A stretch of DNA of 23,122 nucleotides, taken from the NCBI GenBank assembly GCA_018400675.1, contig JAGYMG010000004.1, forward strand, positions 1 to 23,122, read 5' to 3'. The translations under genes and the position numbers were made by a program. Below are positions 7,238 through 15,175 of the stretch, piece after piece. Below the pieces are notes generated by a model. That model had not been told where the DNA came from and ran no database searches. It was given only the letters and a program-made list of their open reading frames with translations. The stretch comes from a bacterium (GTDB taxonomy: Bacteria > Patescibacteriota > Minisyncoccia > Minisyncoccales > CG1-02-41-26). How positions within the stretch are numbered: position 1 is the first letter of the stretch; each line of letters begins with the position of its first letter.

Positions 7238-8341
7238 CTAAAAACCTGCGTCCTTTAACTTATTCAGGAGTTCTTTTTCTGCTTTGGTCAGTTTTTCTGG
7301 AATTTCAAGATTAACCTTTAAATATAAATCGCCTCTGCCCAATCTTGAAAAACGAGGTATGCCTTTACCGTTAATCTTAAACAGCTTACCCGGTTTAGTG
7401 CCGGCTGGGATTTTAAGACTTATTTTTTTACCTTCTAATATGCTGACATCTACTCTACCACCTAAACAGGCTTTTGAAAAGGGTATTGATATTTCTCCAT
7501 AGAGGTCATCGCCTTTCCTCCTAAAGCGCTTATGAGGACGGAGAAAAACCCTAATATAGAGATTACCCGGCTTCCCTCCTCTGCGACCAGCCTCACCTTT
7601 CCCTGGGACTTCTAATATCTGATTATTATCAATGCCGGCTGGAATAGCAATTCTTATTTTTTCTTCCGCAGTCACCCTGCCCTCTCCTTTACAAACATTA
7701 CAAGGTTTTTCCGGGATCTTTCCATCTCCCTTGCAGGTAGGACAAACAACATAATTAGTAAAAGAATAACCTAAAAATCTTCTTACCTCTTTCACTTGGC
7801 CCTTACCCCGGCAAGTGAAACATTCTTTCGATTTAGTGCCTGGCTCAGCGCCACTTCCCTGACACCTCTGACAGGTTACAAGTTTACTAAGACTTATTTC
7901 CCGTTCGACACCTTGGAGAGCGTCTTCTAAGCCTATATAGACATTAACTTCAATGTTTCTGCCCCGATTAGGATCACGAGGTCTTCCTCTCCTCCCAGTC
8001 CCACTGAAAAATTGCTCAAAAATATCCTCTATACCATCAAAAGAGCCAAAAGGATTCTCTCCCCCGCTAGCAGCACCAAAAGGATCAAAACCAAAACCAG
8101 CTTGCCATTGGTTAGCACCACCCCCTCCGCCAGCATCACCAAAAACCTGCCCATACTGGTCATACTGGGCTCTTTTCTTCTTGTCAGATAGTACGCGGTA
8201 GGCTTCACTTATCTCTTTGAACTTATTCTCATCGCCTCCTTTATCAGGGTGATACTTATGAGCAAGTTTGCGGTAGGCCTTTCTCACTTCTTCCTGAGAA
8301 GCATCGCGAGAAAGACCCAATACATCATAATAGTTCTTCAT
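7238..8341 (-). CDS. dnaJ: Chaperone protein DnaJ (Hsp40)
   Basis: Co-chaperone that delivers unfolded clients to DnaK and stimulates its ATPase through the J domain. The 367 residues show the complete type I layout. The J domain is at 3-64 with HPD at 31-33, and the Gly/Phe-rich linker at about 65-120 includes IEDIFEQFF. The zinc-finger domain has four CxxCxGxG repeats at 157-164, 174-181, 200-207 and 214-221. The C-terminal beta-domains follow, ending in a helical tail. It begins 19 nt after dnaK in the same operon. All eight zinc-binding cysteines are present. No Shine-Dalgarno is seen before the ATG. Confidence 0.97.
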   Translation of the reverse strand: MKNYYDVLGLSRDASQEEVRKAYRKLAHKYHPDKGGDENKFKEISEAYRVLSDKKKRAQYDQYGQVFGDAGGGGGANQWQAGFGFDPFGAASGGENPFGSFDGIEDIFEQFFSGTGRRGRPRDPNRGRNIEVNVYIGLEDALQGVEREISLSKLVTCQRCQGSGAEPGTKSKECFTCRGKGQVKEVRRFLGYSFTNYVVCPTCKGDGKIPEKPCNVCKGEGRVTAEEKIRIAIPAGIDNNQILEVPGKGEAGRRGGKPGNLYIRVFLRPHKRFRRKGDDLYGEISIPFSKACLGGRVDVSILEGKKISLKIPAGTKPGKLFKINGKGIPRFSRLGRGDLYLKVNLEIPEKLTKAEKELLNKLKDAGF

Positions 8342-8360
8342 AAAATTTTAAGATAAAAGC

Positions 8361-10292
8361 TTAAGATTTATCCTGGTAATCCCCTTCCTCCGGTTTATCA
8401 TCAGCATCCTTGCTCTCATCTCCATTAGTCTTTTTATTATCATCCCCTTGTTGCTCTCCATCAGGCTCATTTTCTTTTTGGCCGGACTGACTCTCTTTAT
8501 AAATCTCAGCTCCTACTTGCTGAATTGATTCTGAGAGTGTTTGGCTCTTCTTTTTAATCTCTTCTATATTATCACTATCTTTGACTTTTTTTAAGTCATC
8601 TATCTTTTCTTCAATTGTTTTCCGTGTTTCAGGAGATATCTTCTCTCCTGCTTCCTTCATTGTTTTTTCGCTGCTGTAGATTAAAGCATCAGCTGTATTC
8701 CTGACCTCTATTAATTCTTTCTTTTTTCTATCTTGATCAGCGTTAACCTCAGCATCTTTCTTCATCTTTTCAATTTCTTCTTCAGAGAGACCGGTTGAGC
8801 CCTCAATCCTAATTGATTGACCCTTACCAGTTGCTTTGTCTTTAGCCGAAACATTAAGAATACCATTAGCATCGATATCAAAGGAAACATCAATCTGCGG
8901 CATACCGCGGGGAGCCGGAGGTATCCCCTCTAACATAAAGCGGCCGAGGCTCTTGTTATCAGCAGCCATTGGACGTTCTCCTTGAAGAACATGCACCTCA
9001 ACAGATGTCTGATTATTGGCTGCCGTAGAAAAGGTTTGATTCTTAGAGGTAGGAACAGTAGTATTCTTAGGGATAAGAACCGTGTTGACACCACCCAATG
9101 TCTCAATCCCCAAGCTCAAAGGAGTAACATCCAGTAGTAAAACGTCTTTTACCTCGCCCTGGAGAATGCCGGCTTGGACAGCCGCGCCAATAGCTACTAC
9201 TTCATCGGGATTAATTTCTTTTGAGGGATCTTTGCCGAAATAATTCTTAATCTCGGTCTGTATCTTAGGCATCCTTGTTTGGCCACCAACCAGAATAATT
9301 TCCTCAATATCTTCTTTCCCTAATTTTGCCTCAGCAAGAGTTTTCTTAAGGAGGTCTAACGATTTTTCAATATACTCCTCGACCATATTTTCAAACTGAG
9401 ACCTAGTTAGACGATAGAGAAGATGTTTCGGGCCTGAAGAATCAGAACTAATAAAGGGTATATTGATTTCTGTTTCCATACTAGAAGACAATTCAATCTT
9501 AGCTTTTTCAGCAGCTTCCTTTATTCTCTGAAGGGCCAAAGGATCTTTGGCTAAATCAATGCCTTCATCCTTCTTAAAACTGGCCACTAACCAATCCATT
9601 ATTTTCTGGTCAAAATCCTCGCCGCCCAAATGGCTATCACCACCACTGGCTTTTACTTCTACTGTATCTTCGCCAACGTCTAAAATAGAAACATCAAAAG
9701 TGCCTCCCCCGAAATCATAAACTAATATCTGATGATCCTTCTTTTTAGTTAATCCATAAGCCAAAGCTGCTGCGGTCGGCTCATTAATAATTCTTTTGAC
9801 TTTAAAGCCGGCTATTTCACCAGCTACTTTAGTCGCTTTTCTTTGAGAATCATCGAAATAAGCCGGACAAGTAATAATAGCTTCCTCAATCTTTTCCCCT
9901 AATTTGTCTTCAGCATCCTGCTTTAATTTTTGAAGTATCATAGCTGATATCTCGGGAGTCTTATAAAACTTCTCTCCCATTTTTACTTCCACACCACCAT
10001 CCTCTGCCGCCTTTATCTCATAAGGCATGTTTTTCTTATCCCTCTGGACCTCAGGATCGGAAAACTTTCTTCCGATTAATCGTTTAACAGCAGAAACAGT
10101 ATTCTGAGGGTTGGTAATTGCTTGCCGTCGAGCTAACACACCGACCAATCTTTCCTTATTTTTAGTCATTGCCACAACCGAAGGAGTAGTACGAGCACCT
10201 TCTTGGTTTTCAATAATTTTGGGTTCGCCTCCCTCAACTATAGCCATAGCCGAGAAAGTTGTCCCTAAATCAATACCTAAAATTTTTGACAT
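8361..10292 (-). CDS. dnaK: Chaperone protein DnaK (Hsp70)
   Basis: ATP-driven Hsp70 chaperone for folding and stress protection in the cytoplasm; 643 aa is the usual length. The nucleotide-binding domain (about 1-375) has phosphate-1 motif GIDLGTTFSAMA (6-17), INEPTAAALAYG, phosphate-2 motif YDFGGGTFDVSI and the ILVGGQTRMP motif. The interdomain linker is VLLLDVTPLSLGIETLGG, followed by the substrate-binding beta domain (to about 500), the helical lid and an acidic, Asp/Glu/Lys-rich disordered tail without the EEVD of eukaryotic forms. The phosphate-1 loop reads TTFSA rather than the common TTNSC, a conservative family variant. It sits between grpE and dnaJ; a perfect inverted repeat fills the grpE-dnaK gap. 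No CIRCE operator (TTAGCACTC) is visible. Confidence 0.98.
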   Translation of the reverse strand: MSKILGIDLGTTFSAMAIVEGGEPKIIENQEGARTTPSVVAMTKNKERLVGVLARRQAITNPQNTVSAVKRLIGRKFSDPEVQRDKKNMPYEIKAAEDGGVEVKMGEKFYKTPEISAMILQKLKQDAEDKLGEKIEEAIITCPAYFDDSQRKATKVAGEIAGFKVKRIINEPTAAALAYGLTKKKDHQILVYDFGGGTFDVSILDVGEDTVEVKASGGDSHLGGEDFDQKIMDWLVASFKKDEGIDLAKDPLALQRIKEAAEKAKIELSSSMETEINIPFISSDSSGPKHLLYRLTRSQFENMVEEYIEKSLDLLKKTLAEAKLGKEDIEEIILVGGQTRMPKIQTEIKNYFGKDPSKEINPDEVVAIGAAVQAGILQGEVKDVLLLDVTPLSLGIETLGGVNTVLIPKNTTVPTSKNQTFSTAANNQTSVEVHVLQGERPMAADNKSLGRFMLEGIPPAPRGMPQIDVSFDIDANGILNVSAKDKATGKGQSIRIEGSTGLSEEEIEKMKKDAEVNADQDRKKKELIEVRNTADALIYSSEKTMKEAGEKISPETRKTIEEKIDDLKKVKDSDNIEEIKKKSQTLSESIQQVGAEIYKESQSGQKENEPDGEQQGDDNKKTNGDESKDADDKPEEGDYQDKS

Positions 10293-10314
10293 AATACTAA
10301 AATCTAAATCGGGA

Positions 10315-10341
10315 AAGTCTGAAAAAACTTTTTTCAGATTT
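10315..10341 (-). repeat. Perfect inverted repeat in the grpE-dnaK gap
   Basis: TCTGAAAAAA (10318-10327) and TTTTTTCAGA (10329-10338) are exact complements around one base, with further pairing at 10315-10316/10340-10341. As RNA it would form a hairpin with an opened A/U loop. It lies 16-45 nt after the grpE stop and ahead of the dnaK ATG. It may tune dnaK relative to grpE by partial termination or mRNA processing; the downstream T-run is too short for a confident terminator. Confidence 0.5.
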
Positions 10342-10357
10342 CCTTCTTAGATTTTTA

Positions 10358-10867
10358 CTATTTTATGACCTTCACACGAGCCGGTCTCAAGAGACCGCCT
10401 TTTAAAAAATAACCATGCCGGACTACTTCAATAATAGTCCCGGATTTTTTATTTTTATCGCTAATCATCTCTACGGCTTCATGGAGTTCGGGGTCAAACT
10501 CTTCGCCCAGTGCTTCCATCCTTTCCACTGCTTCCTTAGCCAGCATATCTTCAAATTTTTTTCTTATCTGGATAATACCGAGAGCCCACTGGTTCTTTTC
10601 TAAATCAGAGGGGAGATTTTCTACTGCCTTGTCCATTTCATCTAATACGGGTAATACTTTTAAGACCAAATCCCTGAATTTATAGTCTACCAATCGGAAT
10701 ATTTTTTCTTCTTCTTCCTTTTTATAGTTTAAAAAATCAGCCCGGGCTCTTCTCCAACCAGCCAGATAATCGTCTCTCTCCTGCTTGCATCTTTTCAATT
10801 CTCTTTTAATTTTTTCCTTATCCTGGGAGCTTTCTTCTGCCTTATTTTTCTTTTTTTCCTCTATCAT
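10358..10867 (-). CDS. grpE: GrpE nucleotide exchange factor
   Basis: Releases ADP from DnaK so that the chaperone cycle can restart; works as a dimer. The 169-residue product has a strongly charged N-terminal segment (1-30), a long coiled-coil region with DYLAGWRRARADFLNYKKEEEE (about 33-54), and the C-terminal beta-domain pattern in EEFDPELHEAV, then GTIIEVVRHGYFLKGGLLRPARVKV at the end, which is the family signature. Length is within the normal range (about 170-200). It is the first gene of the grpE-dnaK-dnaJ-tRNA-Lys operon, with a strong promoter and a hairpin-bearing leader. No hrcA is next to it. Confidence 0.96.
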   Translation of the reverse strand: MIEEKKKNKAEESSQDKEKIKRELKRCKQERDDYLAGWRRARADFLNYKKEEEEKIFRLVDYKFRDLVLKVLPVLDEMDKAVENLPSDLEKNQWALGIIQIRKKFEDMLAKEAVERMEALGEEFDPELHEAVEMISDKNKKSGTIIEVVRHGYFLKGGLLRPARVKVIK

Positions 10868-10896
10868 AGAAATAAAAAACTAGTAATCAGAGTTAT

Positions 10897-10920
10897 AAAA
10901 AACCACTAATCTTTGGTGGT
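10897..10920 (-). promoter_or_regulatory. Terminator-like hairpin in the grpE leader (candidate attenuator)
   Basis: On the minus strand ACCAC (10916-10920) pairs with GTGGT (10902-10906) around a 9-nt loop, followed at once by six Ts (10897-10902). An A-run before the stem can pair with the T-run. It sits between the predicted start of transcription (about 10935) and the grpE ATG (10867), so it would act inside the leader of the chaperone mRNA. The stem is short (5 strong pairs). Confidence 0.5.
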
Positions 10921-10941
10921 CTTTTTGATCGGCCTGTATTT

Positions 10942-10969
10942 ATTATAACAAATCAAATTTTTCAGTCAA
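10942..10969 (-). promoter_or_regulatory. Predicted sigma-70-type promoter of the grpE-dnaK-dnaJ operon
   Basis: On the minus strand TTGACT (10964-10969) is followed by a 16-bp spacer and a perfect TATAAT (10942-10947): eleven of twelve consensus positions. Transcription would start near 10935, giving a leader of about 68 nt, unusually long for this window. No CIRCE element or sigma-32-like box is seen, so heat control, if any, may act in the leader. Confidence 0.75.
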
Positions 10970-11003
10970 GATGTTATTTTATCCCTCTTGCAGTCTATTA
11001 CTA

Positions 11004-11032
11004 TTCATTTTTAATCTCTAATCTGATAAAAT
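11004..11032 (+). promoter_or_regulatory. Possible promoter of the glycosyltransferase pair, leaderless
   Basis: TGATAAAAT forms an extended -10 (TAAAAT at 11027-11032) with a poor -35 (TTCATT, 11004-11009) 17 bp upstream. The ATG starts 6 nt after the -10, so the transcript could begin at the A of the start codon itself. It is divergent from the grpE promoter in the same 171-base gap. Confidence 0.4.
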
Positions 11033-11038
11033 AATTAA

Positions 11039-12601
11039 ATGGAGAAAAAAACAATATATATAGCTCTCTTGCTAATTATTGCTCTAGCTACTTTTTTCCG
11101 TTTTTATTGCTTAGACTTAATCCCAAGCGGACTCTATCCTGACGAAGCGATGAATGCCAATCAGGCGATATCAGAGCCAGGCAAGTTATTCTACCCTGAG
11201 AATAATGGTCGAGAGGGTCTTTTTATTAATTTTATATCTCTTAGTTTTTCCTTTTTTGGTATATCCCTCTGGTCACTAAAATTTGTGAGTGCCCTAGTTA
11301 GTGTGCTGACTGTTATTGCTATTTATTACTTAGCCCAGGAGCTGTTTATTTATTCTTCTTTTCCCCAGCAAGGAAGAGAGATAATTGCCCTGGCTAGTTC
11401 TTTTTTTCTCGCTCTTTCCTTTTGGCATATTAATTTCTCTCGAATAGCCTTCCGGGGCATACTCCTCCCGCTCTTTTTAATCCTTATTGTTCTCTTTTTA
11501 ATTAAAGGCTTCCGGAGAGAAAAAATAAAAGACTTCCTTCTGGCCGGTCTTTGCCTGGGGTTAGGTTTTTATGGCTACACTTCTTTCCGATTAGCCGTTA
11601 TCTTAATCGCCTTTATTCTTTTTCTTTATCTCCTTAGATATTGGCGGGATAAGAAAGAAAAAAAATACTTTATCTTCATCGGCCTCTTCCTTATCGTTGG
11701 CTTTTTAACAGCCTTACCCTTAGGCTTTTATTTTCTCAACAACCCAGAATATTTTGTTTCTCGCCTGAGCGGCGTTTCTGTCTTTTCCCAGGCCAGCCCT
11801 TTTCTTTCTTTTCTCAAAAGCTCTCTCCTCCATGGAGGTATGTTTAATATCTGGGGAGACGCTAACTGGCGTCATAATTTTTCCGGCTCGCCTCAACTCT
11901 TCTGGCCTATAGGTATATTCTTTTTAATAGGACTTTTCTTTAACTGTAGAAAAATCATCCAGTTTATCAAAAGACATGATTACGTTTCCCTTATCCCTTA
12001 TACCCTTATTGTTCTTTGGATAATTGTTATGATGCTCCCTGGTACCCTTACCTATGAAGGCATCCCACATGCCTTAAGAGTTATTGGCGTCATCCCGGCT
12101 GTTTATATATTAGCTGGTCTGGGTTTTCTCCTTAGCTATAATTACCTAGAAAAGAAAATAAAAAGAAAAGGCCTCATCATCTTCTTAATAATTTTCTTTT
12201 CCCTTTTTCTCGTGTATTCTCAATTCAGTAAATATTTCCTTGATTGGGGCCAACGGGAAGAAACTGCTCAAGCCTTTACTGTAACTTATACAAATATAGG
12301 CCACTATCTTAACAGCCTGCCCGCAGAAACAAATAAATATGTTATTGTCAATGAGCTTAATAGCCCAGTCTATGGGATATCAATCCCCGCTCAAACCCCT
12401 ATGTTTATTGAGTCTACTCAATACGGGCAGCCGCGGGCACACTATCTTAAAGACAATGAATTAGAGCAAGTTAAAACGCAAGGAGAAACAGTTATTATTC
12501 CTCTTTATCGAGAAAGTATGGCTGAGCAAATCAAGAAAACTTTTCCTACAGCCGAAAAAGAAACCTTACAAGGCTTTGATCTTTACAGGATAAACAACTA
12601 A
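11039..12601 (+). CDS. GT-C fold membrane glycosyltransferase (PMT/GT39-like)
   Basis: A polytopic membrane protein of 520 aa with roughly ten or more hydrophobic segments, the first at about 6-22. Just after it lies an acidic pair in GLYPDEAMNANQA (Asp35, Glu36), the position of the catalytic DE/DD motif in the first extracytoplasmic loop of GT-C enzymes of the PMT, ArnT and GT39 types. GREGLFINFISLSFSFFG, in the same loop and following helix, is also typical of this group. The C-terminal 130 residues are more polar and extracytoplasmic. By family it would use a lipid-phosphate sugar as donor; the sugar and the acceptor (protein, lipid or glycan) are unknown. It is the first of two tandem members, with 12 nt before the second. 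No Shine-Dalgarno is visible; the ATG may be the transcript's first codon. Confidence 0.8.
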   Translation: MEKKTIYIALLLIIALATFFRFYCLDLIPSGLYPDEAMNANQAISEPGKLFYPENNGREGLFINFISLSFSFFGISLWSLKFVSALVSVLTVIAIYYLAQELFIYSSFPQQGREIIALASSFFLALSFWHINFSRIAFRGILLPLFLILIVLFLIKGFRREKIKDFLLAGLCLGLGFYGYTSFRLAVILIAFILFLYLLRYWRDKKEKKYFIFIGLFLIVGFLTALPLGFYFLNNPEYFVSRLSGVSVFSQASPFLSFLKSSLLHGGMFNIWGDANWRHNFSGSPQLFWPIGIFFLIGLFFNCRKIIQFIKRHDYVSLIPYTLIVLWIIVMMLPGTLTYEGIPHALRVIGVIPAVYILAGLGFLLSYNYLEKKIKRKGLIIFLIIFFSLFLVYSQFSKYFLDWGQREETAQAFTVTYTNIGHYLNSLPAETNKYVIVNELNSPVYGISIPAQTPMFIESTQYGQPRAHYLKDNELEQVKTQGETVIIPLYRESMAEQIKKTFPTAEKETLQGFDLYRINN

Positions 12602-12613
12602 AGAGAACAAACA

Positions 12614-14389
12614 ATGACAAAAATAAATCAATATTTGTTAGTCCTTTTTCTCCTTCTGGTAATGTTTTCTGGAGCTTTCCTCAGCGTTCTTAACGAATCC
12701 TTTACCTTTGATGAGACGGCTCACATCGGAGCCGGCTATTCTTATCTCCTTAAACAAGACTACCGTCTTAATCCAGAACACCCTCCCCTCATTAAAAATA
12801 TTGCTGCTGTGCCCCTCCTCTTTCTCGATCTTAATTTTCCAATGGAAGACGCTGCTTGGCAGACAGGCCATCCAGCTCAGTGGTGGGCCCAATTTGATTT
12901 CGCCAATCAATTTATTTACCACAGTAATAATGACCCGCAACAAATTCTCATCTTTTCCAAATTGCCCATGATACTGATTTTAGTGATCCTGGGATTTTTT
13001 ATTTTTAAATTTGCCAAAAAATTCTTTGGGTTTGAAGTTGCCTTCCTCAGCTTAGTCTTCTTTGTGTTCTCGCCTACCTTTATTGCCCATGGCAGGCTAG
13101 TAACCACTGATGTCGGAGCCACCCTCGGCTTTCTCTTAGCCACTTATTGTTGGTTGCAATATCTGAAAAATCCAAAAAGAAAAAATATTATCCTAGCTGG
13201 TTTAACTTTTGGCTTGGCTCTCTTGATAAAGTTTTCCCTTATCCTTCTGGTGCCGTTCTTTATCATCGTTACTCTTAGCTATGTTTTTCTCTTTAAAAAA
13301 TCATTCTGGCAATATCTCGGGCGTTCACTCTTAGCTGGGATAATAGGTGTTATTTTTGTTGTCTGGCCTGTTTACGCCTTGAACACAGCCGGTTATAGCC
13401 CTGAAAGACAATTAAGCGACACTCTTCTCGTCTTAGAGTCAAACTCAATGGGATTCTTGAAAGATTTCTGCATTGGTATGGTTAAGACTCCCCTCTTAAG
13501 ACCCTTGGGTCATTATTTCCTGGGTTTATTAATGGCCACTCAGCGAACAGCTATTGGCAATTCTGTCTATTTTATGGGCATGCTCTCTGGCTCTGGCTGG
13601 TGGTTCTATTTCCCAATTATTTATCTTCTAAAAGTGCCTCTAGCTTTCCACGTCTTAACCTTAATGGTACTCCTTTTTATTGCTCACTGCTTAATCAGAG
13701 AGAAAATATATTCCTCTTTTCTTCTAAAGGTTAAAGAGTGGCTAAGAAATAACTTTACCGTTTTTGCCATGCTGGTCTTTTTGGCTATTTATTGGTTCAC
13801 TTCTATGTCTGGCAAGCTTAATATCGGTGTCCGACATATCCTACCCACCTTTCCTTTCGCTTATATGCTCGTTTCTTTAAGCACAATTAAAATTATAGCG
13901 GCTGTGAGAAAAAGATTCTGGAAACGACTACTCCTTGTTGCCCTGGGGATTCTCCTGAGTTGGTATATCTTTTCTTCAATAAATACCTTCCCCCACTATC
14001 TCTCCTATTATAATGAATTAGCCGGAGGAACTGATAATGGTTACCAGTATGCAGTTGACTCTAATTACGACTGGGGGCAGGACATGAAAAGGCTTAAAGA
14101 TTGGCTGACTGAAGAATCACGCAGGAACAATATTTATTCCCTTAAGATTGATTATTTTGGTGGCGGTGATCCAGAATATTATTTTGGTGACAGATACCAA
14201 TATTTTGACCCAAAAAAAGGACCAACCAAAGGTTGGCTGGCTATTTCTATTAATCAACTGCAAGCTGGCTTAGGCGAACCGGTTGCTGAAAAAGAATTTG
14301 CAGGAGAAACCGGCTACTATAAATGGCTGAAGGATTACCAGCCTGTTGCCCGAGCCGGTAAATCTATTTTTATCTACCAAATAAAATAG
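12614..14389 (+). CDS. GT-C fold membrane glycosyltransferase (PMT/GT39 family), second of a pair
   Basis: A 591-residue multi-span membrane protein, clearly related in layout to its upstream neighbour but not a close copy. The first loop holds SFTFDETAHIGAGYSYL with the acidic pair Asp33-Glu34, followed by YRLNPEHPPLIK (50-61), the signature of the bacterial PMT-like/GT39 group. Later come SGKLNIGVRHILPTFPF and, near the C-terminus, NELAGG(x)nGY and a VDSNYDWGQDMKRLKDW segment, conserved in the same family. This suggests a lipid-linked-sugar transferase acting on the outer face of the membrane, possibly in protein O-glycosylation or envelope decoration. It ends 9 nt from the convergent ftsQ stop, and no clear terminator is visible between them. 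Confidence 0.87.
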   Translation: MTKINQYLLVLFLLLVMFSGAFLSVLNESFTFDETAHIGAGYSYLLKQDYRLNPEHPPLIKNIAAVPLLFLDLNFPMEDAAWQTGHPAQWWAQFDFANQFIYHSNNDPQQILIFSKLPMILILVILGFFIFKFAKKFFGFEVAFLSLVFFVFSPTFIAHGRLVTTDVGATLGFLLATYCWLQYLKNPKRKNIILAGLTFGLALLIKFSLILLVPFFIIVTLSYVFLFKKSFWQYLGRSLLAGIIGVIFVVWPVYALNTAGYSPERQLSDTLLVLESNSMGFLKDFCIGMVKTPLLRPLGHYFLGLLMATQRTAIGNSVYFMGMLSGSGWWFYFPIIYLLKVPLAFHVLTLMVLLFIAHCLIREKIYSSFLLKVKEWLRNNFTVFAMLVFLAIYWFTSMSGKLNIGVRHILPTFPFAYMLVSLSTIKIIAAVRKRFWKRLLLVALGILLSWYIFSSINTFPHYLSYYNELAGGTDNGYQYAVDSNYDWGQDMKRLKDWLTEESRRNNIYSLKIDYFGGGDPEYYFGDRYQYFDPKKGPTKGWLAISINQLQAGLGEPVAEKEFAGETGYYKWLKDYQPVARAGKSIFIYQIK

Positions 14390-14398
14390 GGCAAGGGA

Positions 14399-15175
14399 TT
14401 ATTGATAAAAAACTCTCTCGAACCGCAAATCAATATATTCTAAATCCTCTAATAGTTCCCCGGGAATCTCTTCTTCTAAGAGAAACTTTAATTTAGCTAA
14501 TTCTACTTCCATATCTTTAGCCAAATTAAAGTACACCCGCCAGCCTTGTTCACTAACCAGGTCTAATCTTTTTGGAGAAAAGATGATATATTCTGCTATA
14601 TCCTCTCCCAGGGTTTTATTAATCGTTGTTATAATTGTTAGAAGCCTCGGTTCTAAAGCCTCTGTCTTTATAGTTATCCCATGATTAGATAAATCAATAA
14701 TAGTTATCTCCGATGCTACAGGTCTGTCTTTTTGCTCAAAAAGATAACCTTCTTCATCAATAGCGAAACAAGCAGTCTTGCCTGCAGAGCAGTAGAGGGC
14801 AACCGGTTCTCTTATTGTTAATTCTATTTCAAGGCTATCAAAAAATACCCTGCTAATTGTCGCTTGTCTGATTTCAGGGATCTCTGCTGCAATATACTTT
14901 TCTACTGCCCCCAGCGGAGCTAAAAAAATACTCCGGGAATCAAAAACCCCAAAGAGCTGCTGATTAATATTGTTTGCGACAATAGATCGAACTTTCTCTG
15001 GGGAATGATATTCTGACTCAATTTTAATTTCTTTAATCTGGATAAAATCAGCTAAAGCTATGACATAAAAAATAGCCGGGATAACAACAATCAGGATAAT
15101 GGCAATTTGAAAAAAACGATTCTTGAGAATTGAATTTTTTTTCCTTCTGATTCTTCTTAATCTTCTTTTAATCAT
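14399..15175 (-). CDS. ftsQ: Cell division protein FtsQ/DivIB
   Basis: Bitopic divisome protein that links early and late division proteins. The 258 residues show a very basic cytoplasmic N-terminus (RRLRRIRRKK), one membrane segment at about 20-42, a POTRA domain at about 45-115 (FIQIKEIKIESEYHSPEKVRSI) and the beta domain with the typical VFFDSLEIELTIREPVALY and a FAIDEEGYLF strand. Length is normal. It overlaps the end of ddl by 8 nt, the classic ddl-ftsQ order of the division/cell-wall cluster, which supports the assignment in a family that is weakly conserved. It is the last gene of the cluster; ftsA and ftsZ do not follow, because a convergent glycosyltransferase lies next. Confidence 0.88.
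   Translation of the reverse strand: MIKRRLRRIRRKKNSILKNRFFQIAIILIVVIPAIFYVIALADFIQIKEIKIESEYHSPEKVRSIVANNINQQLFGVFDSRSIFLAPLGAVEKYIAAEIPEIRQATISRVFFDSLEIELTIREPVALYCSAGKTACFAIDEEGYLFEQKDRPVASEITIIDLSNHGITIKTEALEPRLLTIITTINKTLGEDIAEYIIFSPKRLDLVSEQGWRVYFNLAKDMEVELAKLKFLLEEEIPGELLEDLEYIDLRFERVFYQ

Noticed and set aside
10868..11038. CIRCE/HrcA operator before grpE
   Set aside because: The consensus TTAGCACTC-N9-GAGTGCTAA is absent; the only inverted repeat is the terminator-like hairpin.
12638..12943. Minus-strand open frame of about 100 codons inside the second glycosyltransferase
   Set aside because: It is a shadow of a gene with clear family motifs on the plus strand; no recognisable product, promoter or start context.
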